Below are positions 1-8,006 of a DNA stretch of 12,712 nucleotides, one piece after another. A program made the position numbers and the translations under genes. Below the pieces are notes generated by a model. It searched no databases. It was not told the DNA's origin and saw nothing but the letters and a program-made list of their open reading frames with translations. This DNA is from Actinomycetota bacterium (GTDB lineage Bacteria > Actinomycetota > Actinomycetes > S36-B12 > UBA5976), in NCBI GenBank assembly GCA_947447095.1, contig CANFIL010000030.1:1-12712 (forward strand), read 5' to 3'. How positions within the stretch are numbered: position 1 is the stretch's first letter; the number at the start of each line of letters is the position of its first letter.

Positions 1-843
1 GGCGTTGCCAACATCATCTTCGGTGACCGCGACACAGGTCGCGCGATGGTTGCGCACAAGACGCCTTCGCTCGTATCTATCACTGGCTCGGTTCGTGCGG
101 GTATGGAAATCGCTGCGAACTCTGCACCTGACCTCAAGCGCATCCACCTTGAACTTGGTGGCAAGGCTCCTGTTGTGGTCTACGACGATTGCGATTTCGA
201 AAAGACTGTCCAAGGTGTTGCAGAAGCAAATCTCTACAACGCTGGCCAAGACTGTGCAGCTGGTACACGTGTAATCGTTCAAGAAGGCATCGCTAAGGAA
301 TTCACCGAAGCACTTGCCAAGAAGGTTGCTGAATTTAAGTTCGGTGCACCTGAAAATGACGATCACTTCTACGGCGCATTGAACAGTCAGAACCAGCTCG
401 ATCGCGTTCAGGGATTCATTGACCGTCTTCCAGCGCACGCTGAAATCCTCACTGGCGGTAAGGCACATCGCACCAACGGTGGTTACTTCTTTGAGCCAAC
501 ACTTATTGCTGGCTTGAAGCAGGATGACGAAATGATCCAGAACGAAGTATTCGCTTCAGTTCAGACCATCCAGACATTCAAGGACGAAGCTCAGGCAATT
601 GAAATGGCTAATGATGTTGCCTACGGTTTGGCTGCATCAATCTGGACCGAAAACCACGGCCGTGCAATCCGCACCTCACAGGATCTTGACTTCGGTCAGG
701 TCTGGGTGAACTGCCACTTGGTTCAGGCTGCTGAAATGCCAAACGGTGGTTTCAAGCACTCAGGCCACGGCAACGACTTGTCGACCGAAGCAATTGAGGG
801 CTACACCCGCGTAAAGCACGTAATGAGCCTCACCGGTCGTTAA
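1..843 (+). CDS. Aldehyde dehydrogenase, 3' part (gamma-aminobutyraldehyde dehydrogenase-like)
   Basis: This is the C-terminal 280 residues of an NAD(P)-dependent aldehyde dehydrogenase. The frame is open from base 1, so the N-terminal part of the usual ~480-residue enzyme lies outside the window. Visible family signatures are the TGSVRAG turn of the nucleotide-binding region, ELGGK with the general-base Glu (local residue 51), and NAGQDCAAGTR with the catalytic Cys (local residue 85). The tail has an EMPNGGFKHSGHGND segment and ends in a VKHVM-type stretch. Both GQDC and the EMP.GG..SG.G.D tail resemble the gamma-aminobutyraldehyde dehydrogenases of putrescine breakdown (E. coli PatD type), which oxidise 4-aminobutanal to GABA. 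The family is certain; the substrate is inferred, because ALDH specificity is hard to read from half a protein. It ends in TAA and is followed by a stem-loop. Confidence 0.9.
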   Translation, partial: GVANIIFGDRDTGRAMVAHKTPSLVSITGSVRAGMEIAANSAPDLKRIHLELGGKAPVVVYDDCDFEKTVQGVAEANLYNAGQDCAAGTRVIVQEGIAKEFTEALAKKVAEFKFGAPENDDHFYGALNSQNQLDRVQGFIDRLPAHAEILTGGKAHRTNGGYFFEPTLIAGLKQDDEMIQNEVFASVQTIQTFKDEAQAIEMANDVAYGLAASIWTENHGRAIRTSQDLDFGQVWVNCHLVQAAEMPNGGFKHSGHGNDLSTEAIEGYTRVKHVMSLTGR

Positions 844-865
844 TCATTCGCAGGGACACTGCAAA

Positions 866-897
866 ACAAAGGGGCACAGGAGACTTTGCCCCTTTGT
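866..897 (+). terminator. Stem-loop after the aldehyde dehydrogenase gene
   Basis: A perfect 10-bp stem pairs ACAAAGGGGC (866-875) with GCCCCTTTGT (888-897), extendable by an A-T pair, leaving a loop of about 10 nt. It starts 23 bases after the aldehyde dehydrogenase stop codon. No T-tract follows, so it is either a tract-less actinobacterial terminator or a 3'-end stabilising hairpin. Confidence 0.65.
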
Positions 898-899
898 CG

Positions 900-905
900 T
901 AGGCT
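900..905 (+). promoter_or_regulatory. Candidate -10 box for the ornithine carbamoyltransferase gene
   Basis: TAGGCT fits the TAnnnT actinobacterial -10 pattern and lies just after the stem-loop, 33 bases before the ATG. That leaves a leader of about 25-28 nt containing the SD GGAG at 929-932. No convincing -35 hexamer is visible. Confidence 0.45.
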
Positions 906-938
906 AGAGACTCGAATCAACTTCCCCCGGAGTGCCTG

Positions 939-1937
939 ATGAACCTGAAGAATCGTGATTTCCTGAAGGAAACTGACTTCACGAAAGAAGAGTTCGAGTA
1001 CTTAATCGACCTCGCGATCGAACTTAAGGCCGCCAAGAAGGCGCGTACCGAAGTCCAGCACATGCGCGGACGCAGTATCGCGTTGATTTTCGAAAAGACC
1101 TCAACCCGCACCCGCTGTGCATTCGAAGTTGCTGCCTTTGATCAAGGCGCGCACACAACTTATCTTGATGGTGCCTCGTCCCAAGTTGGGCACAAAGAAT
1201 CTGTACCCGATACCGCTCGCGTTCTGAGTCGCTATTACGACGCCATCGAATATCGCGGCAAGCACCAAGCCATGGTGGAAGAGCTCGCCGAATACTCAGA
1301 CGTTCCTGTCTATAACGGCCTGACTGACGAATGGCATCCGACACAAATGTTGGCTGACTTCATGACGATGATGGAACATTCAGGCAAGCGACCTGGCGAC
1401 ATCGCTTTCACATACGTTGGCGACGCTCGATCGAACATGGGTAACTCGCTACTTGTAACTTCGGCGCTTCTGGGCAGTGACATTCGCATCGCATCGCCAA
1501 AGCAGTTGTGGCCAGCACAAGACATTGTCGATATTGCGAACGATCTCGCGGCCAAGAGTGGAGCGAAGATCACGCTGACCGAAGACATGGATTCCGCATT
1601 GCCTGGTTCTGACTTTGTTCACACTGATGTTTGGGTATCAATGGGTGAGTCCGAAGAAATTTGGAAAGAGCGCGTTGAACTTCTCGGCAGCTACCAAGTC
1701 AACGACATAGCTCTGGCAAAGACCGGCAACGCGAATGCCAAGTTCATGCATTGCCTGCCAGGTTTCCATAACGAACAAACGACAGTTGGCCGAGCAATTG
1801 CGAACAAGACTGGAATGCATGACGGACTAGAAGTCACGCATGATGTTTTTGAAGGGCCAAACAGTGTGGTCTTTGATCAGGCAGAAAATCGCTTGCATAC
1901 GATTAAAGCGATCATGGTCGCAACGATTGGAGACTAG
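939..1937 (+). CDS. argF: Ornithine carbamoyltransferase
   Basis: This cytoplasmic enzyme interconverts ornithine plus carbamoyl phosphate with citrulline plus phosphate, in arginine synthesis or, run backwards, in the arginine deiminase pathway. Its 332 residues carry the full signature set: STRTR (55-59, carbamoyl-phosphate binding), HPTQ (133-136), the ornithine-binding SMG loop (234-236) and HCLPGFHN (271-278, with the catalytic Cys). The SMG loop argues against putrescine or aspartate carbamoyltransferase. By recall the sequence resembles the E. coli ArgF/ArcB type, including a GHKES segment, and no other arg gene is adjacent, so a catabolic ArcB role is possible. The ATG at 939 has a good SD, GGAG at 929-932, six bases upstream. 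The stop TAG directly touches the ATG of the next gene, which suggests co-transcription and translational coupling. Confidence 0.95.
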   Translation: MNLKNRDFLKETDFTKEEFEYLIDLAIELKAAKKARTEVQHMRGRSIALIFEKTSTRTRCAFEVAAFDQGAHTTYLDGASSQVGHKESVPDTARVLSRYYDAIEYRGKHQAMVEELAEYSDVPVYNGLTDEWHPTQMLADFMTMMEHSGKRPGDIAFTYVGDARSNMGNSLLVTSALLGSDIRIASPKQLWPAQDIVDIANDLAAKSGAKITLTEDMDSALPGSDFVHTDVWVSMGESEEIWKERVELLGSYQVNDIALAKTGNANAKFMHCLPGFHNEQTTVGRAIANKTGMHDGLEVTHDVFEGPNSVVFDQAENRLHTIKAIMVATIGD

Positions 1938-3008
1938 ATGTCTACTTTGTTTTCCGAAGTAACGGTTGGTCCGCACACGTATAAGAATCGCGTGTAGATT
2001 CCGCCTATGTGTCAGTACTCCGCGATTGATGGACTTCTTCAGGACTGGCATGCAGTCCATTACGGCGCATTCATCACCGGTGGTGCTGGTTTAGTCATGG
2101 TCGAGGCAACCTCGGTTGCTCCAGAGGGGCGCATTAGTGCTGGAGACCTAGGAATTTGGACCGATCAGCAAGCTCAAGTTCTCGCAGAAATTCCCCGTTT
2201 TGCCAAGCGTCACAACACCAAGGTTGGTATCCAAATCGCGCACGCCGGCCGCAAGGGAAGTTGCCACGCACCGTGGAAGGGCGGCGCTCCGCTGACCGAG
2301 TCCGAAGGCGGTTGGGAAACGGTAGCACCATCTGCTGTTGCATTCGAGGGCTACCCAACGCCGCGCGAACTCACCATTGAAGATATCAACAAAGTGCGTT
2401 ATCAATTTGCTGCCGCTGTGGAGCGCGCAGTCATGGCTGAATTCGATGTCATTGAGATTCATTCAGCACATGGGTATTTGTTGCACGAATTCCTATCGCC
2501 GATTTCTAACCAGCGCACCGACGAATATGGTGGCTCGTTTGAAAGCCGAATTCGCCTGCTCCTTGAAATTGTTTCGGAAGCACGCCTGACAATCCCACCG
2601 CATCGCAGTTTGTTTGTACGCATCTCGGCAACCGATTGGATCGAAGGTGGATGGGATGTTGAACAGAGCGTCGCTCTGACTCGCGAACTCAAAGCCCGAG
2701 GCGTCGATCTTGTTGATGTCTCAAGTGGCGGCCTGTCGATGCGCCAAGAAATTCCGCTCGGTCCTGGTTATCAAGTTCCAGCGGCACGTCAGATCGCTGA
2801 AGAAACTGGAATGCCGGTCTCGGCGGTTGGTTTGATTACAACGGGCGCACAGGCGGAAGAAATTTTGCATGATGGTGACATCACTGCCGTCATGATTGGT
2901 CGCTCAAGTTTGGGTAATCCGCGATGGGCTTACCAGGCTGCTCAAGATCTCGGTGATCCGATTCCGTGGGCCGATCAGTATGCCCGCGGTTTTGTCGCGC
3001 GCAGTTAG
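1938..3008 (+). pseudogene. Old Yellow Enzyme-type NADH:flavin oxidoreductase interrupted by an in-frame TAG
   Basis: This is an FMN-dependent ene-reductase of the YqjM-like class, which reduces activated C=C bonds with NAD(P)H. Translation from ATG 1938 (SD GGAG 1929-1932) gives a normal family N-terminus ending KNRV. A TAG follows at 1995-1997, then IPPMCQYSA continues in the same frame to TAG 3006-3008. Without the stop the product would be about 356 residues, a normal length. Everything after it looks intact: the flavin-modulating Cys and Tyr of PPMCQY, HAGRK, the substrate-binding HSAH pair followed by Tyr, TDEYGG, and a C-terminal GRSSLGNPRW phosphate-binding segment. The next start, ATG 2007, has no SD, and a product from it would lack the first strand and part of the flavin site. 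Related proteins often have Trp or Val at the stop position, so one TGG-to-TAG change would explain it. It may be a fresh pseudogene, a sequencing error, or a gene rescued by reinitiation. Confidence 0.85.
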
Positions 3009-3898
3009 CTCACTGGCGTTTGCTTGCGTGTGGCGAGCACAGAACCGATCAATACAAGTGGGAAGCCGACGGCGAGCCCAAGTGTGAATGGTTCGTTGAG
3101 GAAGACGACGCCCAGCAAAATCGCTACCGCGGGATTGATGTAGGTAATGACAGTGGTCCGGCTCGGCCCAACTTCGGCAATCAATTTGAACAGCAGTGCA
3201 AAAGCGATCGCGGTACACAAAACTCCAAGGCCAACGACTGACCACCATGCGCTTGCGGGCACGCCAACTTCGCGTGCATGGTCTGTCTTCCAGGTTCCGT
3301 TCGACAGCTGCCACAACAAGAGCGGGAAGTAGGCAACTAAAGCGCATGCCTGAGCCAACACGATGGAAGCTAGATCCGGCGCGCCTTCGAGTTTTGTTGT
3401 GATGACGATTGGGCCCATGGCATAGCCAAATACCGCAAAGAAACACAACGCGATCGACCACCAGTTATCTGCTCGCATATCGAGGCCGACCAGCGCGACA
3501 ATTCCGGACATACCTACAGCCAGCCCCAGTACGCGTCGTTTATCCCATTGATCATCGTGATTAATGCGTCGAAGCAACAGACCTGTCGTGATTGGAACGC
3601 CAGCGATCAGGAGACCCGCAAGCGAGCTCGAAATGTGCTGTTCGGCAATCGAGAGCGCACCAAAAGGAACGATCATCTCAACGAGAGCCAGCATGATGAT
3701 GCCGCGCTTGTATTTGCGCCAGGTTTCGAGTGGCTTTTCCTTGAGGGCAAACGGCATCAACAGGATGACGGCGAGCCCCATTCGGCCACAGACCACAACG
3801 GCAGGGGACAGTGACTCCACTGCGACTCGGATGAACATGTATGGGGTGCCCCAAATAATGCCCAAAGTGGCAAACAGGATCCATCCGCGCTTTGACAT
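3005..3898 (-). CDS. EamA/DMT-family inner-membrane transporter
   Basis: This is a drug/metabolite-transporter superfamily permease of about 297 residues, close to the family norm of about 300. It is strongly hydrophobic, with roughly ten membrane segments arranged as two EamA repeats. The first repeat opens with the typical GIIWGTPYMFIRVAVESLSP segment. The second ends with a YINPAVAILLGVVFLNEP stretch characteristic of the family, followed by a short basic tail. The substrate cannot be read from sequence; relatives export amino acids, metabolites or drugs. I chose the ATG at 3898 because TAGACT (3911-3906 on this strand) lies exactly 7 bases before it, as expected for a leaderless mRNA. An in-frame ATG at 3904 would add two residues. 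The 3' end overlaps the convergent oxidoreductase by four bases, and no terminator lies between them. Confidence 0.9.
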   Translation of the reverse strand: MSKRGWILFATLGIIWGTPYMFIRVAVESLSPAVVVCGRMGLAVILLMPFALKEKPLETWRKYKRGIIMLALVEMIVPFGALSIAEQHISSSLAGLLIAGVPITTGLLLRRINHDDQWDKRRVLGLAVGMSGIVALVGLDMRADNWWSIALCFFAVFGYAMGPIVITTKLEGAPDLASIVLAQACALVAYFPLLLWQLSNGTWKTDHAREVGVPASAWWSVVGLGVLCTAIAFALLFKLIAEVGPSRTTVITYINPAVAILLGVVFLNEPFTLGLAVGFPLVLIGSVLATRKQTPVS

Positions 3899-3905
3899 GC
3901 TCATG

Positions 3906-3911
3906 AGTCTA
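3906..3911 (-). promoter_or_regulatory. Candidate -10 box of the EamA transporter gene
   Basis: On the minus strand this reads TAGACT, a TAnnnT match. It is 7 bases before ATG 3898, which would place the transcription start at or next to the start codon. It lies about 25 bp from the opposing candidate -10 of leuS. No clear -35 is visible. Confidence 0.4.
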
Positions 3912-3929
3912 GGGCGTTAGGAATGGCGG

Positions 3930-3935
3930 TATTCT
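3930..3935 (+). promoter_or_regulatory. Candidate -10 box of leuS
   Basis: TATTCT matches the -10 consensus well and ends 9 bases before the leuS ATG at 3945. The mRNA would therefore have no leader or only a few bases. The G-run at 3937-3941 is only 3 bases from the ATG, too close for a normal SD. No clear -35 is visible. Confidence 0.45.
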
Positions 3936-3944
3936 TGGGGGATT

Positions 3945-6422
3945 ATGACTGAGAACACCGCAGCAGACCCCAACTTCTATGACGTGCACGCAGCGCAGGA
4001 GAAGTGGCTACCGATCTGGGATGACATCGCGCCATTCCGCTCGGGCCGCGCAGATGACACTCGTCCAACCAAGTACGTGCTCGACATGTTCCCTTACCCA
4101 TCTGGCGATCTGCACATGGGTCATGCTGAGGCTTATGCGCTCGGCGATGTTATTGCGCGTTACTGGGTCCACCAAGGTTTCAATGTCATGCATCCGATCG
4201 GTTGGGATGCGTTCGGGCTTCCGGCAGAAAATGCAGCCATCAAGCGTGGCGCAAATCCCCAGACATGGACGTACGAAAACATTGCTGTCCAAAAAGCTTC
4301 CATGCGTCGTTATGCATGTTCGTTTGACTGGGATCGCGTACTGAACACGTGTGACCCCGAGTACTACAAGTGGAACCAATGGTTGTTCCTCAAGATGTAC
4401 GAACGCGGTTTGGCTTACCGCAAGGACTCGGCAGTTAACTGGTGTCCGTCGTGCCAGACCGTTCTTGCTAATGAGCAGGTCGTTGGCGGTTTGTGTGAGC
4501 GTTGCGATTCGCAGGTCACAAAGAAGAAGCTCAACCAGTGGTACTTCAAGATCACCGATTATGCAGATCGTTTGCTCGATGACATGAAGCAACTTGAGGG
4601 TGCCTGGCCAGAAAAGGTGCTGTTGATGCAGCGCAACTGGATTGGTCGCTCAAAGGGTGCCGAAGTCGTATTCGACATTGAAGGCCGCGACGAGCCTGTG
4701 ACTGTGTACACCACGCGACCCGACACTCTGTTCGGTGCAACGTTCATGGTTGTTGCGGTTGATAGTGACTTGGCGGCTGAACTTGCTGCAGGTAGCGATA
4801 CCGAAGCTGATTTCAACACGTATCTCGAGCAAGTAAAGGCCACAAGCGAAATGGATCGCTTGTCGACCGATCGTCCCAAGACGGGCGTGTTCTTGAATCG
4901 CTATGCAATCAATCCCGTTAATGGCGAACGCCTACCGATCTGGGCAAGTGATTACGTACTTGCTGATTACGGCACTGGCGCAATCATGGCTGTACCTGCG
5001 CATGATCAGCGCGACCTTGATTTTGCAAAGACATTCGATCTGCCGATTCGTGTTGTCGTTGAAAGTGAAACCGATCCCGCAGTGACCGGTGAAGCCACAG
5101 CAGATGACGGTGCACACGTAAACTCTGGCCCGCTGGATGGTCTTGGCAAGGTCGAAGCGATTTCGGCCATGATTGATTCGCTCGTTGCTGATGGCAAGGG
5201 CAAGTCAGCCACAAATTATCGCCTTCGTGACTGGCTCATCTCGCGCCAGCGTTTCTGGGGAACCCCAATCCCGATCATCCACTGTGAAGCCTGTGGCGAA
5301 GTTCCAGTGCCGTTGGATCAATTGCCAGTTGAACTGCCTGACGCGTCGACATTAGATCTATCGCCGAAGGGCACCTCACCACTTGGTGCAGCCGATCAAT
5401 GGGCTGTCGTTCCATGTCCTTCATGTGGCGCTTCGGCACGACGCGATGCAGACACAATGGACACCTTCGTCGATTCGTCGTGGTACTACCTGCGTTATTT
5501 GAACCCACAACTCGACACGGCGCCATTTGAACCAGCTGAAGCCAACAAGTGGTTGCCGGTCGATCAGTATGTCGGCGGCGTTACGCACGCAATTTTGCAC
5601 TTGTTGTACAGCCGCTTCTTCACCAAGGTGTTGAACGACATGGGCATGGTCGATTTCAATGAACCATTCACGCGTTTGCTCAATCAAGGCATGGTCTTAA
5701 TGGATGGCTCTGCGATGAGTAAGTCTCGCGGCAACCTGGTCAAACTGAGCGAAGAAATTGATAGCAATGGCGTTGATGCAATTCGCCTTGCCATGGTTTT
5801 TGCGGGCCCACCAGAGGATGACATTGACTGGGCAGAAGTATCGCCTGGAGGTGCAAAGAAGTTCCTTGCACGTGCTTGGCGTCTTGCCGGTGATGTGACC
5901 AGTCCAGCCGATGCAGATGCTTCGACAGGGGATGTTGCGCTGCGCAAGGTAACCCACAAGGTTGTCGCTGATTCTCAGCTCGCGATTGAGACCTACCGTT
6001 TCAACGTTGCCGTTGCTCGTGCAATGGAATTGGTGAATGCCACGCGCAAGGCGATCGACAGTGGCTGTGGCCCTTCAGATCCCGCTGTGCGCGAAGCTGC
6101 GGAAGCAGTCGCCATCATTTTGTCATGCGTTGCTCCGTACACAGCCGAAGAAATGTGGGAACGCCTCGGTCATGCACCAGCAGTCGCACTCGCTCCATGG
6201 CCGACGGTAGATTCGAAATTACTAGTCGAAGACGAAGTTGAATGCGTTGTTCAAGTTAACGGCAAGATCAAGGAGCGTCTGCAGGTTTCGCCGAGTATTT
6301 CGCAAGCAGATCTTGAAGCTTTGGCAATGGGACAAAGCGCGATTGTTGATGCGCTTGCAGGTGCCACACCAAAGACCGTGATTGTTCGCGCACCAAAACT
6401 CGTCAACATCGTTGTGGCGTAG
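3945..6422 (+). CDS. leuS: Leucyl-tRNA synthetase
   Basis: This class I aminoacyl-tRNA synthetase charges tRNA(Leu) in the cytoplasm. It has 825 residues, the usual bacterial size, but is shorter than the ~950-residue LeuRS I recall from Mycobacterium and Streptomyces. In order it shows HMGH (57-60, the HIGH signature) and a zinc ribbon with Cys 167, 170, 184 and 187. The CP1 editing domain follows, with TTRPDTLFG (256-264) and GTGAIMAVPAHD (343-354), so proofreading should be active. A second Cys set sits at 447, 450, 491 and 494. AMSKS (590-594) is the KMSKS loop, with Ala in place of its first Lys. An anticodon-binding domain and a VNGK-containing C-terminal domain complete the protein. 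No usable SD precedes the ATG; a -10 box ends 9 bases upstream. degV begins two bases after the stop. Confidence 0.97.
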   Translation: MTENTAADPNFYDVHAAQEKWLPIWDDIAPFRSGRADDTRPTKYVLDMFPYPSGDLHMGHAEAYALGDVIARYWVHQGFNVMHPIGWDAFGLPAENAAIKRGANPQTWTYENIAVQKASMRRYACSFDWDRVLNTCDPEYYKWNQWLFLKMYERGLAYRKDSAVNWCPSCQTVLANEQVVGGLCERCDSQVTKKKLNQWYFKITDYADRLLDDMKQLEGAWPEKVLLMQRNWIGRSKGAEVVFDIEGRDEPVTVYTTRPDTLFGATFMVVAVDSDLAAELAAGSDTEADFNTYLEQVKATSEMDRLSTDRPKTGVFLNRYAINPVNGERLPIWASDYVLADYGTGAIMAVPAHDQRDLDFAKTFDLPIRVVVESETDPAVTGEATADDGAHVNSGPLDGLGKVEAISAMIDSLVADGKGKSATNYRLRDWLISRQRFWGTPIPIIHCEACGEVPVPLDQLPVELPDASTLDLSPKGTSPLGAADQWAVVPCPSCGASARRDADTMDTFVDSSWYYLRYLNPQLDTAPFEPAEANKWLPVDQYVGGVTHAILHLLYSRFFTKVLNDMGMVDFNEPFTRLLNQGMVLMDGSAMSKSRGNLVKLSEEIDSNGVDAIRLAMVFAGPPEDDIDWAEVSPGGAKKFLARAWRLAGDVTSPADADASTGDVALRKVTHKVVADSQLAIETYRFNVAVARAMELVNATRKAIDSGCGPSDPAVREAAEAVAIILSCVAPYTAEEMWERLGHAPAVALAPWPTVDSKLLVEDEVECVVQVNGKIKERLQVSPSISQADLEALAMGQSAIVDALAGATPKTVIVRAPKLVNIVVA

Positions 6423-6424
6423 CC

Positions 6425-7261
6425 GTGGCTGTTGGCCTCGTTACTGACTCAACGGCATATTTGCCCGAAGCGGTCACGAGCGCTCTTGAAATTGTCGTGG
6501 TGCCAGTTCAGGTCATCATCGATGGCGTTGCGTACAACGAAACAGATTCGCTCACTCATGATCACATTGCTGAAGCGTTTTCCTTGGGGCAAGTTGTCAC
6601 AACGTCACGTCCAAGTCCGGAGCAATTCGTTGCGGCATTTACTGAACTCGTAGAACGCGGTTGTACCGAAATAGTGAGTGTGCATTTGTCCAGTGAACTG
6701 TCTGGAACGTATGAGTCGGCACTTCTAGCCAGCGCTCGTTTAGATGTCCCAGTTCATGTCATTGATTCGAAAACTATCGGAATGGCGATGGGTTCAGCTA
6801 TTGAATCTGGTGCGGGACTTGCCGCTGATGGGGCGAACGCCGCCGCCACTGCCGCACACATCGCAGCTCGATGCGAAAAGTCTCATGTGTGGTTCTCTGT
6901 CGACACACTGGAATACCTGCAACGTGGTGGACGAATTGGCGCAGTTCAGGCGCGGATCGGCGGCGCACTTTCAGTAAAACCGATTTTGACTATGGTCAAT
7001 GGCCAAGTCGAATCACTAGAACTTGTACGTACAACGACTAAAGCCACTGCTCGGTTGGCGCACATCGCGATTGCTGCGGCAACAGCTGACTGTGACATTG
7101 CTGTTCACCATGTGCAGGCTTCGGAACGTGCCGAGGCAATTGCTCAGACATTGTGTGAGGCGCTCGGTCGCTCTCAGATCACTGTCACGCCAGCCGGTGC
7201 AGTAGTTGGCGTTCACACTGGGCCGGGCACCGTTGCAGTTACGGTAACACCGCGCATCTAA
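6425..7261 (+). CDS. degV: DegV-family fatty-acid-binding protein
   Basis: This 278-residue protein matches the DegV/FakB fold, which binds one fatty acid molecule. Characterised FakB members present it to a FakA kinase for phosphorylation and phospholipid synthesis. Family hallmarks are VTDSTAYLP near the N-terminus, TSRPSPEQF (the TS.PSP ligand-site segment), SSELSGTYESA, and TLEYLQRGGRIGA in the second half. Length is typical. No FakA kinase gene is in the window, so the partner would be elsewhere or absent, and a FakB role is by homology only. The GTG start at 6425 lies two bases after the leuS stop. It has no visible SD, so translation is probably coupled to leuS and the two genes form one transcription unit. 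Confidence 0.93.
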   Translation: MAVGLVTDSTAYLPEAVTSALEIVVVPVQVIIDGVAYNETDSLTHDHIAEAFSLGQVVTTSRPSPEQFVAAFTELVERGCTEIVSVHLSSELSGTYESALLASARLDVPVHVIDSKTIGMAMGSAIESGAGLAADGANAAATAAHIAARCEKSHVWFSVDTLEYLQRGGRIGAVQARIGGALSVKPILTMVNGQVESLELVRTTTKATARLAHIAIAAATADCDIAVHHVQASERAEAIAQTLCEALGRSQITVTPAGAVVGVHTGPGTVAVTVTPRI

Positions 7262-7312
7262 GTTCTCCACATCAACTGTTGTTGCACAGGATGTACTTCG
7301 AATACACCGTGC

Positions 7313-7322
7313 TCAGCGCTGA
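7313..7322. promoter_or_regulatory. 10-bp perfect palindrome upstream of comEA
   Basis: TCAGCGCTGA is a perfect palindrome in the 79-base gap between degV and comEA. It ends five bases before the candidate -10 TACAGT, so it falls in the -10/-35 spacer. It could be an operator for a dimeric regulator, but it is short and could be chance. Confidence 0.25.
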
Positions 7323-7327
7323 AAATT

Positions 7328-7333
7328 TACAGT
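7328..7333 (+). promoter_or_regulatory. Candidate -10 box of the comEA-comEC operon
   Basis: TACAGT matches TAnnnT and lies exactly 7 bases before ATG 7341, predicting a leaderless comEA mRNA. No convincing -35 hexamer is seen. Confidence 0.45.
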
Positions 7334-7340
7334 GCATAGC

Positions 7341-8006
7341 ATGCGTCGTTCTGCCGAAATGTCTTTCGTGGTGCAGCAAAGACTTCGTTCCCTTGTTGGG
7401 AGTCGTGACACGGAGTCGGTCGCAGATAACTCTGAACCTGCGTTTTTTGATGTTGATCCACGAACAACGCGATCGGTCGCACGAGTTGTCGTTGCCATCG
7501 TCCTTCTTGTTGGCGTCGCCGTTTGGCTGAATCGACCGGTAGAGGTACCTGCGCTTTCACCCATCGCATCAGGAATTCCATTGCAGGCTGCTTCACAAGG
7601 TCCAGCAACCACTGTTGTTGTAGATGTTGAAGGTGATGTTCGTAAGCCAGGCTTAGTCACGTTGCCATCAGGCAGCCGGGTTGCTGATGCGATTGTGGCG
7701 GCTGGGGGTTTTGTTCGAAAGGACGCAAGTCAATCAATCAATTTGGCCGCTCGATTAGAAGATGGGCAACAAATTGTCGTCGGCGGTTTAGCTGCAGGGG
7801 AAAGCGCATCGGATCCACGAGTGAGCCTTAATAGTGCAACAGTCTCAGATTTTGACACATTGCCAGGAGTGGGTCCCGTGCTCGCCGGACGAATCGTGGC
7901 GTGGCGTACCGAACACCAACGGTTTACATCAATCGATGAACTTCAAGAAGTCCCCGGTATTGGGCCAAAAGTTTTTGCAAATCTCAAGGATCTTGTGAGG
8001 TTGTAG
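7341..8006 (+). CDS. comEA: ComEA-type DNA-binding competence protein
   Basis: ComEA binds incoming double-stranded DNA outside the membrane and passes it to the ComEC channel. The 221-residue product has a short cytoplasmic N-terminus and one membrane segment (about 45-63). A low-complexity linker leads to an SLBB domain (about 91-148) with VEGDVRKPGLVTLPSG. A C-terminal helix-hairpin-helix pair follows, with LPGVGP (174-179) and VPGIGP (204-209), the DNA-binding hairpins. This SLBB plus HhH order is the standard ComEA layout. I preferred ATG 7341, seven bases after TACAGT. GTG 7332 and ATG 7359 are in-frame alternatives, and none has an SD. The gene overlaps comEC by one base. No pilus genes are in the window, so actual DNA uptake cannot be judged from here. 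Confidence 0.92.
   Translation: MRRSAEMSFVVQQRLRSLVGSRDTESVADNSEPAFFDVDPRTTRSVARVVVAIVLLVGVAVWLNRPVEVPALSPIASGIPLQAASQGPATTVVVDVEGDVRKPGLVTLPSGSRVADAIVAAGGFVRKDASQSINLAARLEDGQQIVVGGLAAGESASDPRVSLNSATVSDFDTLPGVGPVLAGRIVAWRTEHQRFTSIDELQEVPGIGPKVFANLKDLVRL

Noticed and set aside
1995..1997. TAG read as a sense codon genome-wide
   Set aside because: TAG is the natural terminator of argF, leuS, comEA, comEC, rpsT and the oxidoreductase itself, at conserved protein ends.
2904..3461. A 185-codon minus-strand frame overlapping the oxidoreductase end and the transporter
   Set aside because: It is out of frame with the EamA transporter, which has clear family membrane segments. The overlapping frame is Arg/Cys/His-rich without domains.
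4008..4592. A 194-codon minus-strand frame within leuS
   Set aside because: It is antisense to the catalytic core and zinc ribbon of leuS, with no family resemblance of its own.
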